DNA of 5,371 nt, from positions 1 through 5,371 of the forward strand of contig JABWAJ010000412.1 in assembly GCA_013361075.1 (NCBI GenBank). Direction: 5' to 3'. Each line of letters opens with the position of its first letter. The stretch's first letter is position 1. This document shows, piece by piece, positions 1 to 5,371 of this stretch. A program made the translations under genes and the position numbers. A model generated the notes under the pieces. It saw only the letters and a program-made list of their open reading frames with translations. It had not been told where the DNA came from and ran no database searches. The stretch comes from Saprospiraceae bacterium. GTDB lineage: Bacteria > Bacteroidota > Bacteroidia > Chitinophagales > Saprospiraceae.

Positions 1-42
1 CTCGAACTGGCGCACGAAGGCCTAACCATTATTTTTGAATAG
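1..42 (+). CDS. Tail-tube protein, C-terminal end only (partial)
   Basis: Frame 1 is open from the window edge to a TAG at 40-42 and reads LELAHEGLTIIFE. The motif LELAHEGLTI matches, from memory, the usual C-terminus of the phage/eCIS tail-tube family (T4 gp19-like, TIGR02241 type; Afp1/Pvc1-like), where it forms a terminal beta strand of the tube barrel. The next gene carries the parallel motif LELVYQYFTI at residues 139-148, which supports two adjacent tube paralogues. In eCIS particles the major tube protein stacks as hexameric rings inside the sheath. Only 13 codons are visible, so its length, start and exact paralogue cannot be determined. Confidence 0.72.
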   Translation, partial: LELAHEGLTIIFE

Positions 43-58
43 CAAAATTACAGGGTTC

Positions 59-89
59 CCGGGGTTGTGTAAAACTTGCATAACCCCGG
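59..89 (+). repeat. Strong inverted repeat (RNA hairpin) between two tube genes
   Basis: CCGGGGTT at 59-66 is the exact reverse complement of AACCCCGG at 82-89. Pairing continues inward through 67-72 with 76-81, including two G-U wobbles, and leaves a 3-nt loop at 73-75. The stem is therefore about 14 bp. It starts 16 nt after the upstream tube stop and ends 25 nt before the next ATG. Only a TTT (95-97) follows, so it is not a canonical intrinsic terminator. A transcript-stabilising or processing hairpin, or a partial attenuator that keeps the abundant tube protein above the baseplate proteins, is an inference. Confidence 0.6.
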
Positions 90-114
90 CAAGCTTTAAG
101 CGCAATATCAGGAA

Positions 115-618
115 ATGGCTACACAATCTTATTACCCTCCGGTTGGCTTCTACTTCAAAGTGGAATTTGAGGACCTTGATGGCATCAACCAGCAGGATGC
201 CTTTTTTCAGGAAGTCACCGGGCTTTCGAGGGAGCTGGAAACCGAACAGGTGAAATCGGGTGGAGAAAACCGGTTTACATTTAAATTACCGACACGTGGC
301 CAGTACCCAAATCTGGTACTAAAACGCGGGTATTTCATCGGATCGGGTTTGCACAAGTGGTGCAGAGACGCCATTGAACATTTAGACATTCGGCCAATAA
401 CCGTTCTGGTTAAAATTCTCAATGCTGAAGGGCAGCCACTGCGTACGTTCCGCTGCGTAAATGCATGGCCGCAAAAATGGTCGGTAGCCGATCTTAATGC
501 ACAGGAAAGCAGGATTGTAGTAGAAAACCTTGAATTGGTTTATCAGTATTTTACCATTGTGGAAGATGGTTCAACCAATCCGTTTGAATCTTTAATTGAT
601 CTGTCTTTTAACTTTTGA
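115..618 (+). CDS. eCIS tail-tube family protein, Afp5-like
   Basis: This 167-aa protein belongs to the phage tail-tube superfamily (T4 gp19 / TIGR02241 type). Family signatures are the N-terminal strand YPPVGFYFKVEFED (residues 7-20), the VTGLSRELE segment (34-42), LPTRGQYPNLVLKRG (58-72), the AWPQKW turn (117-122) and the terminal strand LELVYQYFTI (139-148). In Afp/PVC the tube paralogue just before afp6 and afp7 is Afp5/Pvc5, the ring connecting the inner tube to the spike, so this is the likely role. A tail of about 19 residues (149-167) follows the terminal strand; the neighbouring upstream paralogue has only three residues after the same motif. The ATG at 115 has AGG only 2 nt away, so there is no properly spaced Shine-Dalgarno site. 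The next start is 53 nt downstream of the stop. Confidence 0.9.
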   Translation: MATQSYYPPVGFYFKVEFEDLDGINQQDAFFQEVTGLSRELETEQVKSGGENRFTFKLPTRGQYPNLVLKRGYFIGSGLHKWCRDAIEHLDIRPITVLVKILNAEGQPLRTFRCVNAWPQKWSVADLNAQESRIVVENLELVYQYFTIVEDGSTNPFESLIDLSFNF

Positions 619-671
619 TCGCTCCTCTTACGCAGGTGTTTCTTCCTGCATTTACCTTAAATTTTTTTGAT

Positions 672-854
672 ATGCCCATTGAAATCAATGAGTTGATTGT
701 ACGCGCCCGGGTGTCAGAAGACGAGCGCCGGGAAGGAGGAAGCAGCCAGCCACAGGCCGGTATTGCCCAAAATCAGCAAACCGAATCGGTACAGGAAATG
801 GAGCGTACTGTAAAAGAAATTCAGGAAATACTCAAACGCAAAAACGAAAGATAG
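672..854 (+). CDS. Small DUF5908-like eCIS protein (Afp6 position)
   Basis: A 60-aa protein beginning MPIEINELIVRARV, which resembles the small DUF5908 proteins found in many Bacteroidota eCIS loci. It lies between the tube and LysM genes, the position of afp6/pvc6. The ATG at 672 is chosen because the frame upstream contains only a TTG (615) overlapping the previous stop, and a start there would add 19 hydrophobic residues unlike the family. Three parts are visible: a short beta-like N-terminus (1-14), a polar Gly/Ser/Gln-rich linker (about 15-40), and a charged segment rich in E and K (about 41-60) that should form an amphipathic helix or short coiled coil. There is no signal peptide or membrane segment. 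Its function is unknown; a chaperone or assembly factor for the neighbouring hub proteins is a guess. The next ATG begins 2 nt after its stop, suggesting translational coupling. Confidence 0.78.
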   Translation: MPIEINELIVRARVSEDERREGGSSQPQAGIAQNQQTESVQEMERTVKEIQEILKRKNER

Positions 855-856
855 GC

Positions 857-1606
857 ATGATACACAATATGTCAGACGTTCAAAGCTTTCCCGGTAAGGG
901 GTTGAGCGCAGTAAATGAAGTGCTCGGTGATTTGATGAATTTAGTACCGCTTCCCGGCAAGGTTACGATTATCCCCGTAAAAGATTTTAACGCGACGATA
1001 CCTTCTCCAAATGGCCCGGTTTATGTCACGATGTTTAATCCTGAAAATCTTTCCATTCAGAGCCAGATCAGGGTAGCACAGGTAAATCCAACAGGGTCTC
1101 CGGCGCCCCAGGTCAATGCCGACCGGCATGAAGGCGACCGGCTTTCGTTTGATATTTTGATTGATGGAACGGGAGCAAGCGGTGAAAAAAGAGAGGTGAC
1201 GGCCGAAATAGTCCTTTTTAATCTGGTAACCGGATACAATGGAAGAGAACATGAATCCAATAACCTGGTTTTGATTTATGGCGATTTAATATTTCCGTGT
1301 AAATTAATTTCCGCAACCGTAAAATATTCTCTTTTCCGCCCCAACGGCATCCCCATCAGGGCAACCATCAGTTGTACTTTTCTCAAACAAACAGGCCGTT
1401 TTCTCAGCTTTCTTGAAGCCAAATTAATGTCTTCCGACCTTACACATCGCCGGGTAGTTAAATCCTCTGATCGTATGGATAATTTGTGCAATTCCATTTA
1501 CGAAAGCCCAAGGTTTATTATTGAAGTTGCCAGAGCCAATAATTTAACTTCCTTCAGAAAATTAGCTGCGGGTACTGAGTTGTATTTCCCACCGATAGAA
1601 AAATAA
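857..1606 (+). CDS. LysM-domain tube/baseplate adaptor, Afp7-like
   Basis: A 249-aa protein with an N-terminal CIS-tube-type domain (about residues 35-180) and a C-terminal LysM-like module (about 198-246). The first contains the typical strand VYVTMFNPENLSI (55-67) and the RLSFDILIDGTG segment (95-106). The LysM part reads DRMDNLCNSIY, then EVARANNL, and ends AAGTELYFPP, the usual LysM pattern. In Afp/PVC structures the Afp7/Pvc7 protein forms the ring between the tube starter and the VgrG-like hub, comparable to T4 gp53/gp54-type LysM baseplate proteins. The LysM module is therefore likely structural and not a cell-wall-binding domain, and no secretion signal is seen. ATG 857 is 2 nt after the preceding stop; a second in-frame ATG at 869 (Met5) is an alternative start. 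The VgrG-like gene begins 8 nt after its stop. Confidence 0.9.
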   Translation: MIHNMSDVQSFPGKGLSAVNEVLGDLMNLVPLPGKVTIIPVKDFNATIPSPNGPVYVTMFNPENLSIQSQIRVAQVNPTGSPAPQVNADRHEGDRLSFDILIDGTGASGEKREVTAEIVLFNLVTGYNGREHESNNLVLIYGDLIFPCKLISATVKYSLFRPNGIPIRATISCTFLKQTGRFLSFLEAKLMSSDLTHRRVVKSSDRMDNLCNSIYESPRFIIEVARANNLTSFRKLAAGTELYFPPIEK

Positions 1607-1614
1607 ACAATCCG

Positions 1615-3444
1615 ATGTTTGAATTGAACCAGAGCCAAATGTTGCCGCCGATTCCTTCCCGGAGCGATCTGGTTACTTTTACCATAAAAGTAAATAATCA
1701 GCCCATACCTGACCCGGTGGCTGTGAGTTTTGTCAAAGTATATAAACAGGCCAATAAAATTCCGTATGCCCTTTTCCATATTATTGACGGTAATGTGGCA
1801 GAAAGACGGTTTCAGGTTAGCGATATGGATTTATTTTCGCCGGGTAATCCGGTTGAAATTCAAGCAGGATATCATGGCAATAACAACATCATTTTTAAAG
1901 GATTGATCATACGGCATAAAGTTTTTATCCATGAGAACGGGCATACCGGCCTGGAAATTGAGTGCAAGGATGACTGTGTTAAACTTACTGTTGGCCGTAA
2001 AAACAAGTATTTTTTTCAACAAACCGACCAGGAAATTATTGAAGAAATTCTGCGGGGAAGGAGTCTTCAGCATACCGTTGACAGCACAACGGCCCGCCAT
2101 CAGGAAATGGTGCAATTTCATGCCACAGACTGGGATTTTTTGGTAACCAGAGCCGAAGCCAACGGCATGCTGGTTTTAATCAACAATGGCAATGTCAATA
2201 TAAAGGCTCCCGATTTTGATCAGCAGGCAAAATTCCCGGTCAATTGGGGGACCAGCCTTTTTGAATTTGAAGCCGAAATGGATGCCCGGGATCAATATCC
2301 CGATGCCAAAACAAATACATGGGCACCGGCAGATCAGGAAATACTTGAGACACAACCCGGTGGCGTGGGTACAGGAGTTCCTTCAGCAGCTCCGCCTGCG
2401 GCTCCTTTCGCTTCGGTCGCTTCGGATGCTTTGGGTCTCGAAACGCCGGGAGTACCGCCCAATTTAGATTATACAACTGTCCTGGGTTTGGATTTTTTCC
2501 CGCTCAGTCACACCGGCGATCTCAAGCAGGAAGAAGCACAGGCCTGGGCGGGCGCTCAAATGGCCAAAAGCCGCCTGGCCAAAAGTCGCGGCAGGGTCAA
2601 GTTTGAAGGCGTAGCCGACATCGCCCCCGGCGATTGCATAACCCTCCAGGGCGTTGGGTTGAGGCATTCCGGTAAGGTCTATATTACCGGAATACAGCAT
2701 GAAATTTCAGGAGGCATTTGGTTTACCCACGCTCAGTTTGGCTTGCCGGGTACCTGGTTCACCGCGGAATATCCGGACGTAGTGCAAAGCCCGGCTTCGG
2801 GGTTGCTTCCGGCATTAAACGGCCTTCAAATCGGTGTTACAACTGCTTTAGAGTCCGATCCTGACGGAGCATATCGGATTCAGGTCCGGCTGCCCATGGT
2901 TTCTGCCCGGGGCGAAGGCGTTTGGATGCGCCTCGCCAGCCAGGATGCCGGCAATAACCGGGGTGCTTTTTGGCTGCCTGAGATTGGTGACGAAGTCGTA
3001 GTTGGTTTTTTGAATGATGATCCCCGGGAAGGCATTGTACTCGGTATGCTTTACAGTGCTGCCAAACCAGCCCCACTTACAGCTTCTGACGACAACCACG
3101 AAAAAGGCTGGATAACCCGAAGCGGCATAAAAATGATCTTCAACGACGACAAGATAAGCCTGACCATAGAAACCCCGGCCGGAAAAAAAATGATCATTGA
3201 CGAAGACGCCGGAGAAATTCAGATCGCCGACGAAAACAACAATAAAATAACAATGAGCAGTAGCGGAATCGTCATCGAATCTGCATCAGATCTTACCCTT
3301 AAAGCTGCTCAGAACCTGACGATCGAAGCACCCAATACCGCCATTAAAGCACAGACTTCTTTTAAAGCGGAAGCTCAGGGCCAGGCGCAACTGGTCGCTT
3401 CTGGGGATGTGGTCGTCAAGGGCGCTTTTGTGAGAATCAACTGA
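1615..3444 (+). CDS. VgrG-like central spike and hub protein, Afp8-like
   Basis: A 609-aa fused hub and needle, equivalent to T4 gp27 plus gp5 or a T6SS VgrG, and expected to be a trimer at the baseplate centre. Residues 1-245 and 285-380 are the gp27-like hub. Its TDWDFLVTRAEANGMLVLI segment (171-189) is highly typical, and KFEGVADIAPGDCITLQGVG (329-348) is the late hub barrel. Residues 247-282 are a Pro/Ala/Gly-rich linker. Residues about 398-482 form the gp5-like OB fold, with the hallmark WMRLASQDAGNNRGAFWLPE (437-456) followed by IGDEVVVGF and a DDPREGIVLGMLY end. Residues about 500-609 are a beta-helical needle with alternating short strands ending KGAFVRIN, the surface that normally receives a PAAR tip. 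No lysozyme domain is inserted and there is no C-terminal effector extension, so this is a structural spike. Length fits the Afp8/Pvc8 class. The PAAR gene follows after 25 nt. Confidence 0.94.
   Translation: MFELNQSQMLPPIPSRSDLVTFTIKVNNQPIPDPVAVSFVKVYKQANKIPYALFHIIDGNVAERRFQVSDMDLFSPGNPVEIQAGYHGNNNIIFKGLIIRHKVFIHENGHTGLEIECKDDCVKLTVGRKNKYFFQQTDQEIIEEILRGRSLQHTVDSTTARHQEMVQFHATDWDFLVTRAEANGMLVLINNGNVNIKAPDFDQQAKFPVNWGTSLFEFEAEMDARDQYPDAKTNTWAPADQEILETQPGGVGTGVPSAAPPAAPFASVASDALGLETPGVPPNLDYTTVLGLDFFPLSHTGDLKQEEAQAWAGAQMAKSRLAKSRGRVKFEGVADIAPGDCITLQGVGLRHSGKVYITGIQHEISGGIWFTHAQFGLPGTWFTAEYPDVVQSPASGLLPALNGLQIGVTTALESDPDGAYRIQVRLPMVSARGEGVWMRLASQDAGNNRGAFWLPEIGDEVVVGFLNDDPREGIVLGMLYSAAKPAPLTASDDNHEKGWITRSGIKMIFNDDKISLTIETPAGKKMIIDEDAGEIQIADENNNKITMSSSGIVIESASDLTLKAAQNLTIEAPNTAIKAQTSFKAEAQGQAQLVASGDVVVKGAFVRIN
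2389..2425 (+). repeat. Low-complexity repeat tract inside the VgrG-like linker
   Basis: This 37-bp stretch is built from short related units. TCGCTTCGG occurs twice in exact tandem (2408-2416 and 2417-2425), preceded by a small palindrome CCGC-CT-GCGG (2391-2400) and two GCTCC units (2389-2393 and 2401-2405). It is read in frame as AAPPAAPFASVAS, within the Pro/Ala-rich linker that joins two parts of the hub. The base composition is more C/G/T-biased than the flanking coding sequence. It may be a locally expanded or inserted repeat tolerated because the linker is flexible; origin from a dispersed genomic repeat is an inference. Confidence 0.5.
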
Positions 3445-3469
3445 TTTTTATCGTTAAAACACCCTCATC

Positions 3470-3754
3470 ATGCCTTTAGCAGCAAGAGTAGGAGACATGC
3501 ATGTTTGCCCCATTCAGGGCGGAACGCCTCATGTGGGCGGCCCGGTAATGCCCCCCGGTGCCATAACGGTAATGATTGAAGGCAAACCCGCTGCCGTTCT
3601 TGGCGATATGTGTACCTGCACCGGCCCGCCGGATACCATCATCATGGGTTCATCAACCGTGATGATCGGAGGAAAACCCGCTGCCCGAATGGGCGACAGT
3701 ACGGCACATGGCGGCAGCATTATCGTTGGTGCCGCTACGGTCATGATAGGCTGA
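3470..3754 (+). CDS. PAAR-domain spike-tip protein, Afp10-like
   Basis: A 94-aa single-domain PAAR protein, the usual size for an unadorned tip. It opens MPLAARVGDMHVCP and contains repeated hairpin units TVMI-x-GKPAA at residues 33-42 (ITVMIEGKPAA) and 63-72 (TVMIGGKPAA), with a final TVMIG at 90-94, the internal repetition typical of the fold. Candidate metal ligands are H11, C13, H21, C48, C50 and H80; PAAR proteins usually hold one zinc near the cone apex with His and Cys residues. It should cap the beta-helix of the preceding VgrG-like protein and sharpen the needle for puncturing the target membrane. There is no C-terminal toxin extension. In afp and pvc the gp25-like gene precedes the PAAR gene, whereas here the PAAR gene comes first. 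The stop at 3752-3754 is followed by a 51-nt spacer. Confidence 0.94.
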   Translation: MPLAARVGDMHVCPIQGGTPHVGGPVMPPGAITVMIEGKPAAVLGDMCTCTGPPDTIIMGSSTVMIGGKPAARMGDSTAHGGSIIVGAATVMIG

Positions 3755-3805
3755 CCCGGCCGGCAACAAAGACCTTTTATTAAAATCAAATTCACATCAA
3801 ACATA

Positions 3806-4231
3806 ATGGCAGAACGTAAATCTTTTTTAGGCACCGGCTGGGCTTTCCCGCTGAGTTTCGAGCGCAATGAAGCGAAATGCTCCGTAGCAATGATCTCTGA
3901 GGTGCATGACATTGAACAAAGCCTGACCATCCTGTTGAGTACAAGGCCCGGCGAGCGCCTCATGCGCCCCGATTTTGGTTGCGCATTGGAAGATTTATTA
4001 TTTGAGCCTGCCAATGTCAGCCTGATCACCTATATCAAAGACCTGATTCGCCGGTCTATCCTGTTCTATGAGCCACGTGTAGACCTTCGCGGCATTGACA
4101 TCATCACTGACGGGCTTCTGGAAGGCCGGGTACTGATTGAAATAGACCTGGTGGTGCGCGGTACAAACGGACGCTTTAATTATGTCTATGATTATTACAA
4201 GCGCGAAGCTACGTTCAGACAGGAAAACTAA
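3806..4231 (+). CDS. gp25-like baseplate wedge protein, Afp9-like
   Basis: A 141-aa protein of the GPW/gp25 family. Hallmarks are SLTILLSTRPGERLMRPDFG (residues 39-58), the LFEP motif (65-68) and the EPR triad (89-91), which in T4 gp25 and T6SS TssE helps connect the baseplate to the first sheath ring. The C-terminal strands GRVLIEIDLVVRGTNGRFNYVYDYY (split at about 107-131) complete the fold. In eCIS particles the Afp9/Pvc9 protein nucleates sheath polymerisation and bridges the hub to the wedge proteins encoded next. The length is standard and no residue of the core motif is missing. ATG 3806 lies after an A/T-rich spacer with no clear Shine-Dalgarno site, in keeping with Bacteroidota initiation. 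The following baseplate gene starts 37 nt after its stop. Confidence 0.93.
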   Translation: MAERKSFLGTGWAFPLSFERNEAKCSVAMISEVHDIEQSLTILLSTRPGERLMRPDFGCALEDLLFEPANVSLITYIKDLIRRSILFYEPRVDLRGIDIITDGLLEGRVLIEIDLVVRGTNGRFNYVYDYYKREATFRQEN

Positions 4232-4268
4232 TCTCAACCAATCGAAAATCTAATAACACCCAAGCTAT

Positions 4269-5354
4269 ATGCCTGCCAGAATTAACATGCCACATCCGTT
4301 GAAAAGTACGGGAACCCGGCAAATTGACCGATTAATCAAGGCATTATCTCCGGAATATTTCCAATTGGATGACCGGTCTAAACAAGACTTGATCAATAGT
4401 GCCTATGAGTACGCCAAAATGCTGCGCTGGCATGGTCCTGACGGCAGGCCCGACGACAACTGGGCCTGTTTTTGGGAGGTAGAAACCCTGACCTATATGG
4501 CCATTTTGGCAGCACTGGATACCCGGCAAATCCGAAAAGAATACGACGATCTGGATGCCGAGTTTGGTTTGGCTTTAGAGCGCCTGCCCGAAAAAAGCCC
4601 GAAAGATGGGGATATGACCGAAATCGCTCCCCAATACTACCGCCAATTGATGGATGCGGTGCGCCGTACCGCTTGGCGACTGGAAACCCACTATCGTAAC
4701 CTGAACAATCAGGTGCCCCTGAAGGCCCAAATCCTGCAATTGATTCGCAAACACAACGATTTTGAATATGAACCAGATCTGGTTGAAGGTGTGCTGCAAC
4801 AGCTCATCGCTTTTCACAAAGGCGCCGACGACGGCCTGCTCCCTGAAAAGTACCAGGATTTTTATGACAAAACACACGTAACAGACCATCGTTGGGGAGT
4901 AAAAGACCGGGACGATTATGACTGCATCCTGCCGGACGGCACGTATACCCGCGAAAAGGTCAGGGCCTTATTTTTGGCGTGTTACAATGCACTGGTAGCT
5001 GTGAAAAACCGTGCCCGACAACTTTTTGATGCCGAAATCCAATTGATTGAGCAGCCGGAAGAAGTGGCCCCACGCCGCCTCGAACCACACATTGCCCTGT
5101 TCATCGCTTTCCTCAACCTCTTTCGCCATGCACAGGATAGCCTGAACGAAATTCCCCGCAGGCACCTCGATTTTTATTACGACTGCGTGCTCGGACTGAC
5201 CCGCAAACCGGGCGCCACAGGGGGCACAGCCCCTTCAAATTGGGGCATGAAGAACGTAGACGGTTCCTCGGTGCTACTGCCGACGCTGCCCCGTAAATCG
5301 CCCCCAATGATACCCGTCACTTCTAACGCACCAGCGCCGACATTGACATCTTGA
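4269..5354 (+). CDS. Large baseplate protein, Afp11 / gp47-J-like, N-terminal part, apparently frame-disrupted
   Basis: The open frame gives 361 aa, but only about the first 317 appear genuine. It is rich in charged, Trp- and Tyr-containing helices, for example the SAYEYAKMLRW segment (44-54) followed by DNWACFW (63-69), and PHIALFIAFLNLFRHAQD (273-290). It then reaches IPRRHLDFYYDCVLGL (295-310). This resembles, from memory, the helical N-terminal region of very large Afp11-like baseplate proteins of Bacteroidota eCIS, which run to around 1,000 residues or more before and through the J-like domain. Its position after the gp25-like gene also matches afp11/pvc11. The stop at 5352-5354 is probably not the true end, because family-like residues continue alternately in two frames from about 5219 to the window edge. 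ATG 4269 is the first start; ATG 4287 (Met7) is possible. The product should form the inner wedge of the baseplate. The role comes mostly from context. Confidence 0.72.
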   Translation: MPARINMPHPLKSTGTRQIDRLIKALSPEYFQLDDRSKQDLINSAYEYAKMLRWHGPDGRPDDNWACFWEVETLTYMAILAALDTRQIRKEYDDLDAEFGLALERLPEKSPKDGDMTEIAPQYYRQLMDAVRRTAWRLETHYRNLNNQVPLKAQILQLIRKHNDFEYEPDLVEGVLQQLIAFHKGADDGLLPEKYQDFYDKTHVTDHRWGVKDRDDYDCILPDGTYTREKVRALFLACYNALVAVKNRARQLFDAEIQLIEQPEEVAPRRLEPHIALFIAFLNLFRHAQDSLNEIPRRHLDFYYDCVLGLTRKPGATGGTAPSNWGMKNVDGSSVLLPTLPRKSPPMIPVTSNAPAPTLTS

Positions 5355-5371
5355 TCAATCTGGCCATTGAG
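5219..5371 (+). pseudogene. Continuation of the baseplate gene in shifted frames
   Basis: After Thr317 of the preceding gene the expected family pattern (R-x-H-x-x-F-x-L, then A-K-N-V, then LLP) is scattered over two frames. Codons starting at 5219 read RGHSPFKL. The original frame from 5250 reads KNVDGSSVLLP. From 5297 the 5219-phase reads IAPNDTRHF, a TAA at 5324-5326, and then RTSADIDILINLAIE, open to the window end. A further TAA in that phase lies at 5294-5296. This implies at least three frame changes plus stop codons within about 120 nt. It is either genuine decay of the gene or low-quality sequence; the two cannot be distinguished here. Confidence 0.5.

Noticed and set aside
632..668. 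Possible intrinsic terminator: GCAGG/CCTGC stem (632-649) then a T run (662-668)
   Set aside because: The stem is only 5 bp with an 8-nt loop and the T run begins 12 nt downstream, so the geometry is wrong for an intrinsic terminator.
657..669. Bacteroidota-type -7 promoter element (TAnnTTTG) near TAAATTTTTTTG
   Set aside because: The final G is misplaced and there is no matching TTTG-type -33 element at the proper distance; A/T-rich leader sequence explains it.
615..671. Longer version of the small DUF5908-like gene starting at TTG 615
   Set aside because: The start would be a TTG overlapping the preceding stop, and the 19 added residues are hydrophobic and unlike the family's MPIEI-type N-terminus. 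ATG 672 is preferred.
857..1606. LysM protein as a cell-wall hydrolase or peptidoglycan-binding enzyme
   Set aside because: There is no catalytic domain or signal peptide, and the position between tube and spike genes fits the structural adaptor role.
3756..3763. CCGGCCGG palindrome just after the PAAR stop codon
   Set aside because: It is a loopless 8-bp palindrome that cannot form a good hairpin, and such GC palindromes occur by chance.
3529..4029. 166-codon open frame on the - strand across the PAAR and gp25-like genes
   Set aside because: It lies opposite two well-supported genes, has no recognisable domain and its composition mirrors the repeats of the PAAR gene. It is a shadow frame.
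5200..5371. Programmed ribosomal frameshifting in the baseplate gene
   Set aside because: At least three phase changes and in-phase stop codons within about 120 nt do not fit one programmed site, and no slippery heptamer followed by a stable structure was seen.

Overview
This window is a baseplate and spike segment of an extracellular contractile injection system (eCIS), the phage-tail-like family that includes the Serratia antifeeding prophage (Afp) and Photorhabdus virulence cassettes (PVC). All genes are on the + strand and closely spaced, so they probably form one operon. The host is probably a member of the Bacteroidota. The grounds are weak or absent Shine-Dalgarno sequences, A/T-rich start regions, moderate GC and a protein style typical of eCIS loci in that phylum. 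No RNA gene or housekeeping marker is present to confirm this.

Layout: (1) 1-42 holds the last 13 codons of an upstream tail-tube protein. (2) 43-114 is a spacer dominated by a strong 14-bp hairpin at 59-89. (3) 115-618 is a second tube-family protein in the Afp5 position. (4) 672-854 is a 60-aa DUF5908-like protein in the Afp6 position. (5) 857-1606 is a LysM-containing tube/baseplate adaptor (Afp7-like). (6) 1615-3444 is a VgrG-like fused hub and spike (Afp8-like). (7) 3470-3754 is a PAAR spike tip (Afp10-like). (8) 3806-4231 is a gp25-like baseplate protein (Afp9-like). (9) 4269 to the window end is the N-terminal part of a large baseplate protein (Afp11 / gp47-J-like) whose frame appears broken after about position 5217.

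In the family model, the tube stacks on the Afp5-like starter ring and the LysM adaptor. These sit on the trimeric VgrG-like hub, whose beta-helical needle is capped by the PAAR tip. The gp25-like protein nucleates sheath assembly and joins the tube-spike core to wedge proteins, of which the last gene is the first. Sheath, further baseplate, tail-fibre, length-control, ATPase and toxin-cargo genes are expected outside the window.

The two points most worth checking are the multiple apparent frame breaks near the 3' end, which make the 361-aa reading frame an unreliable gene end, and the hairpin between the two tube genes. No CRISPR array, tRNA, rRNA, insertion sequence or convincing promoter was found, and no intergenic gap exceeds about 75 bases.
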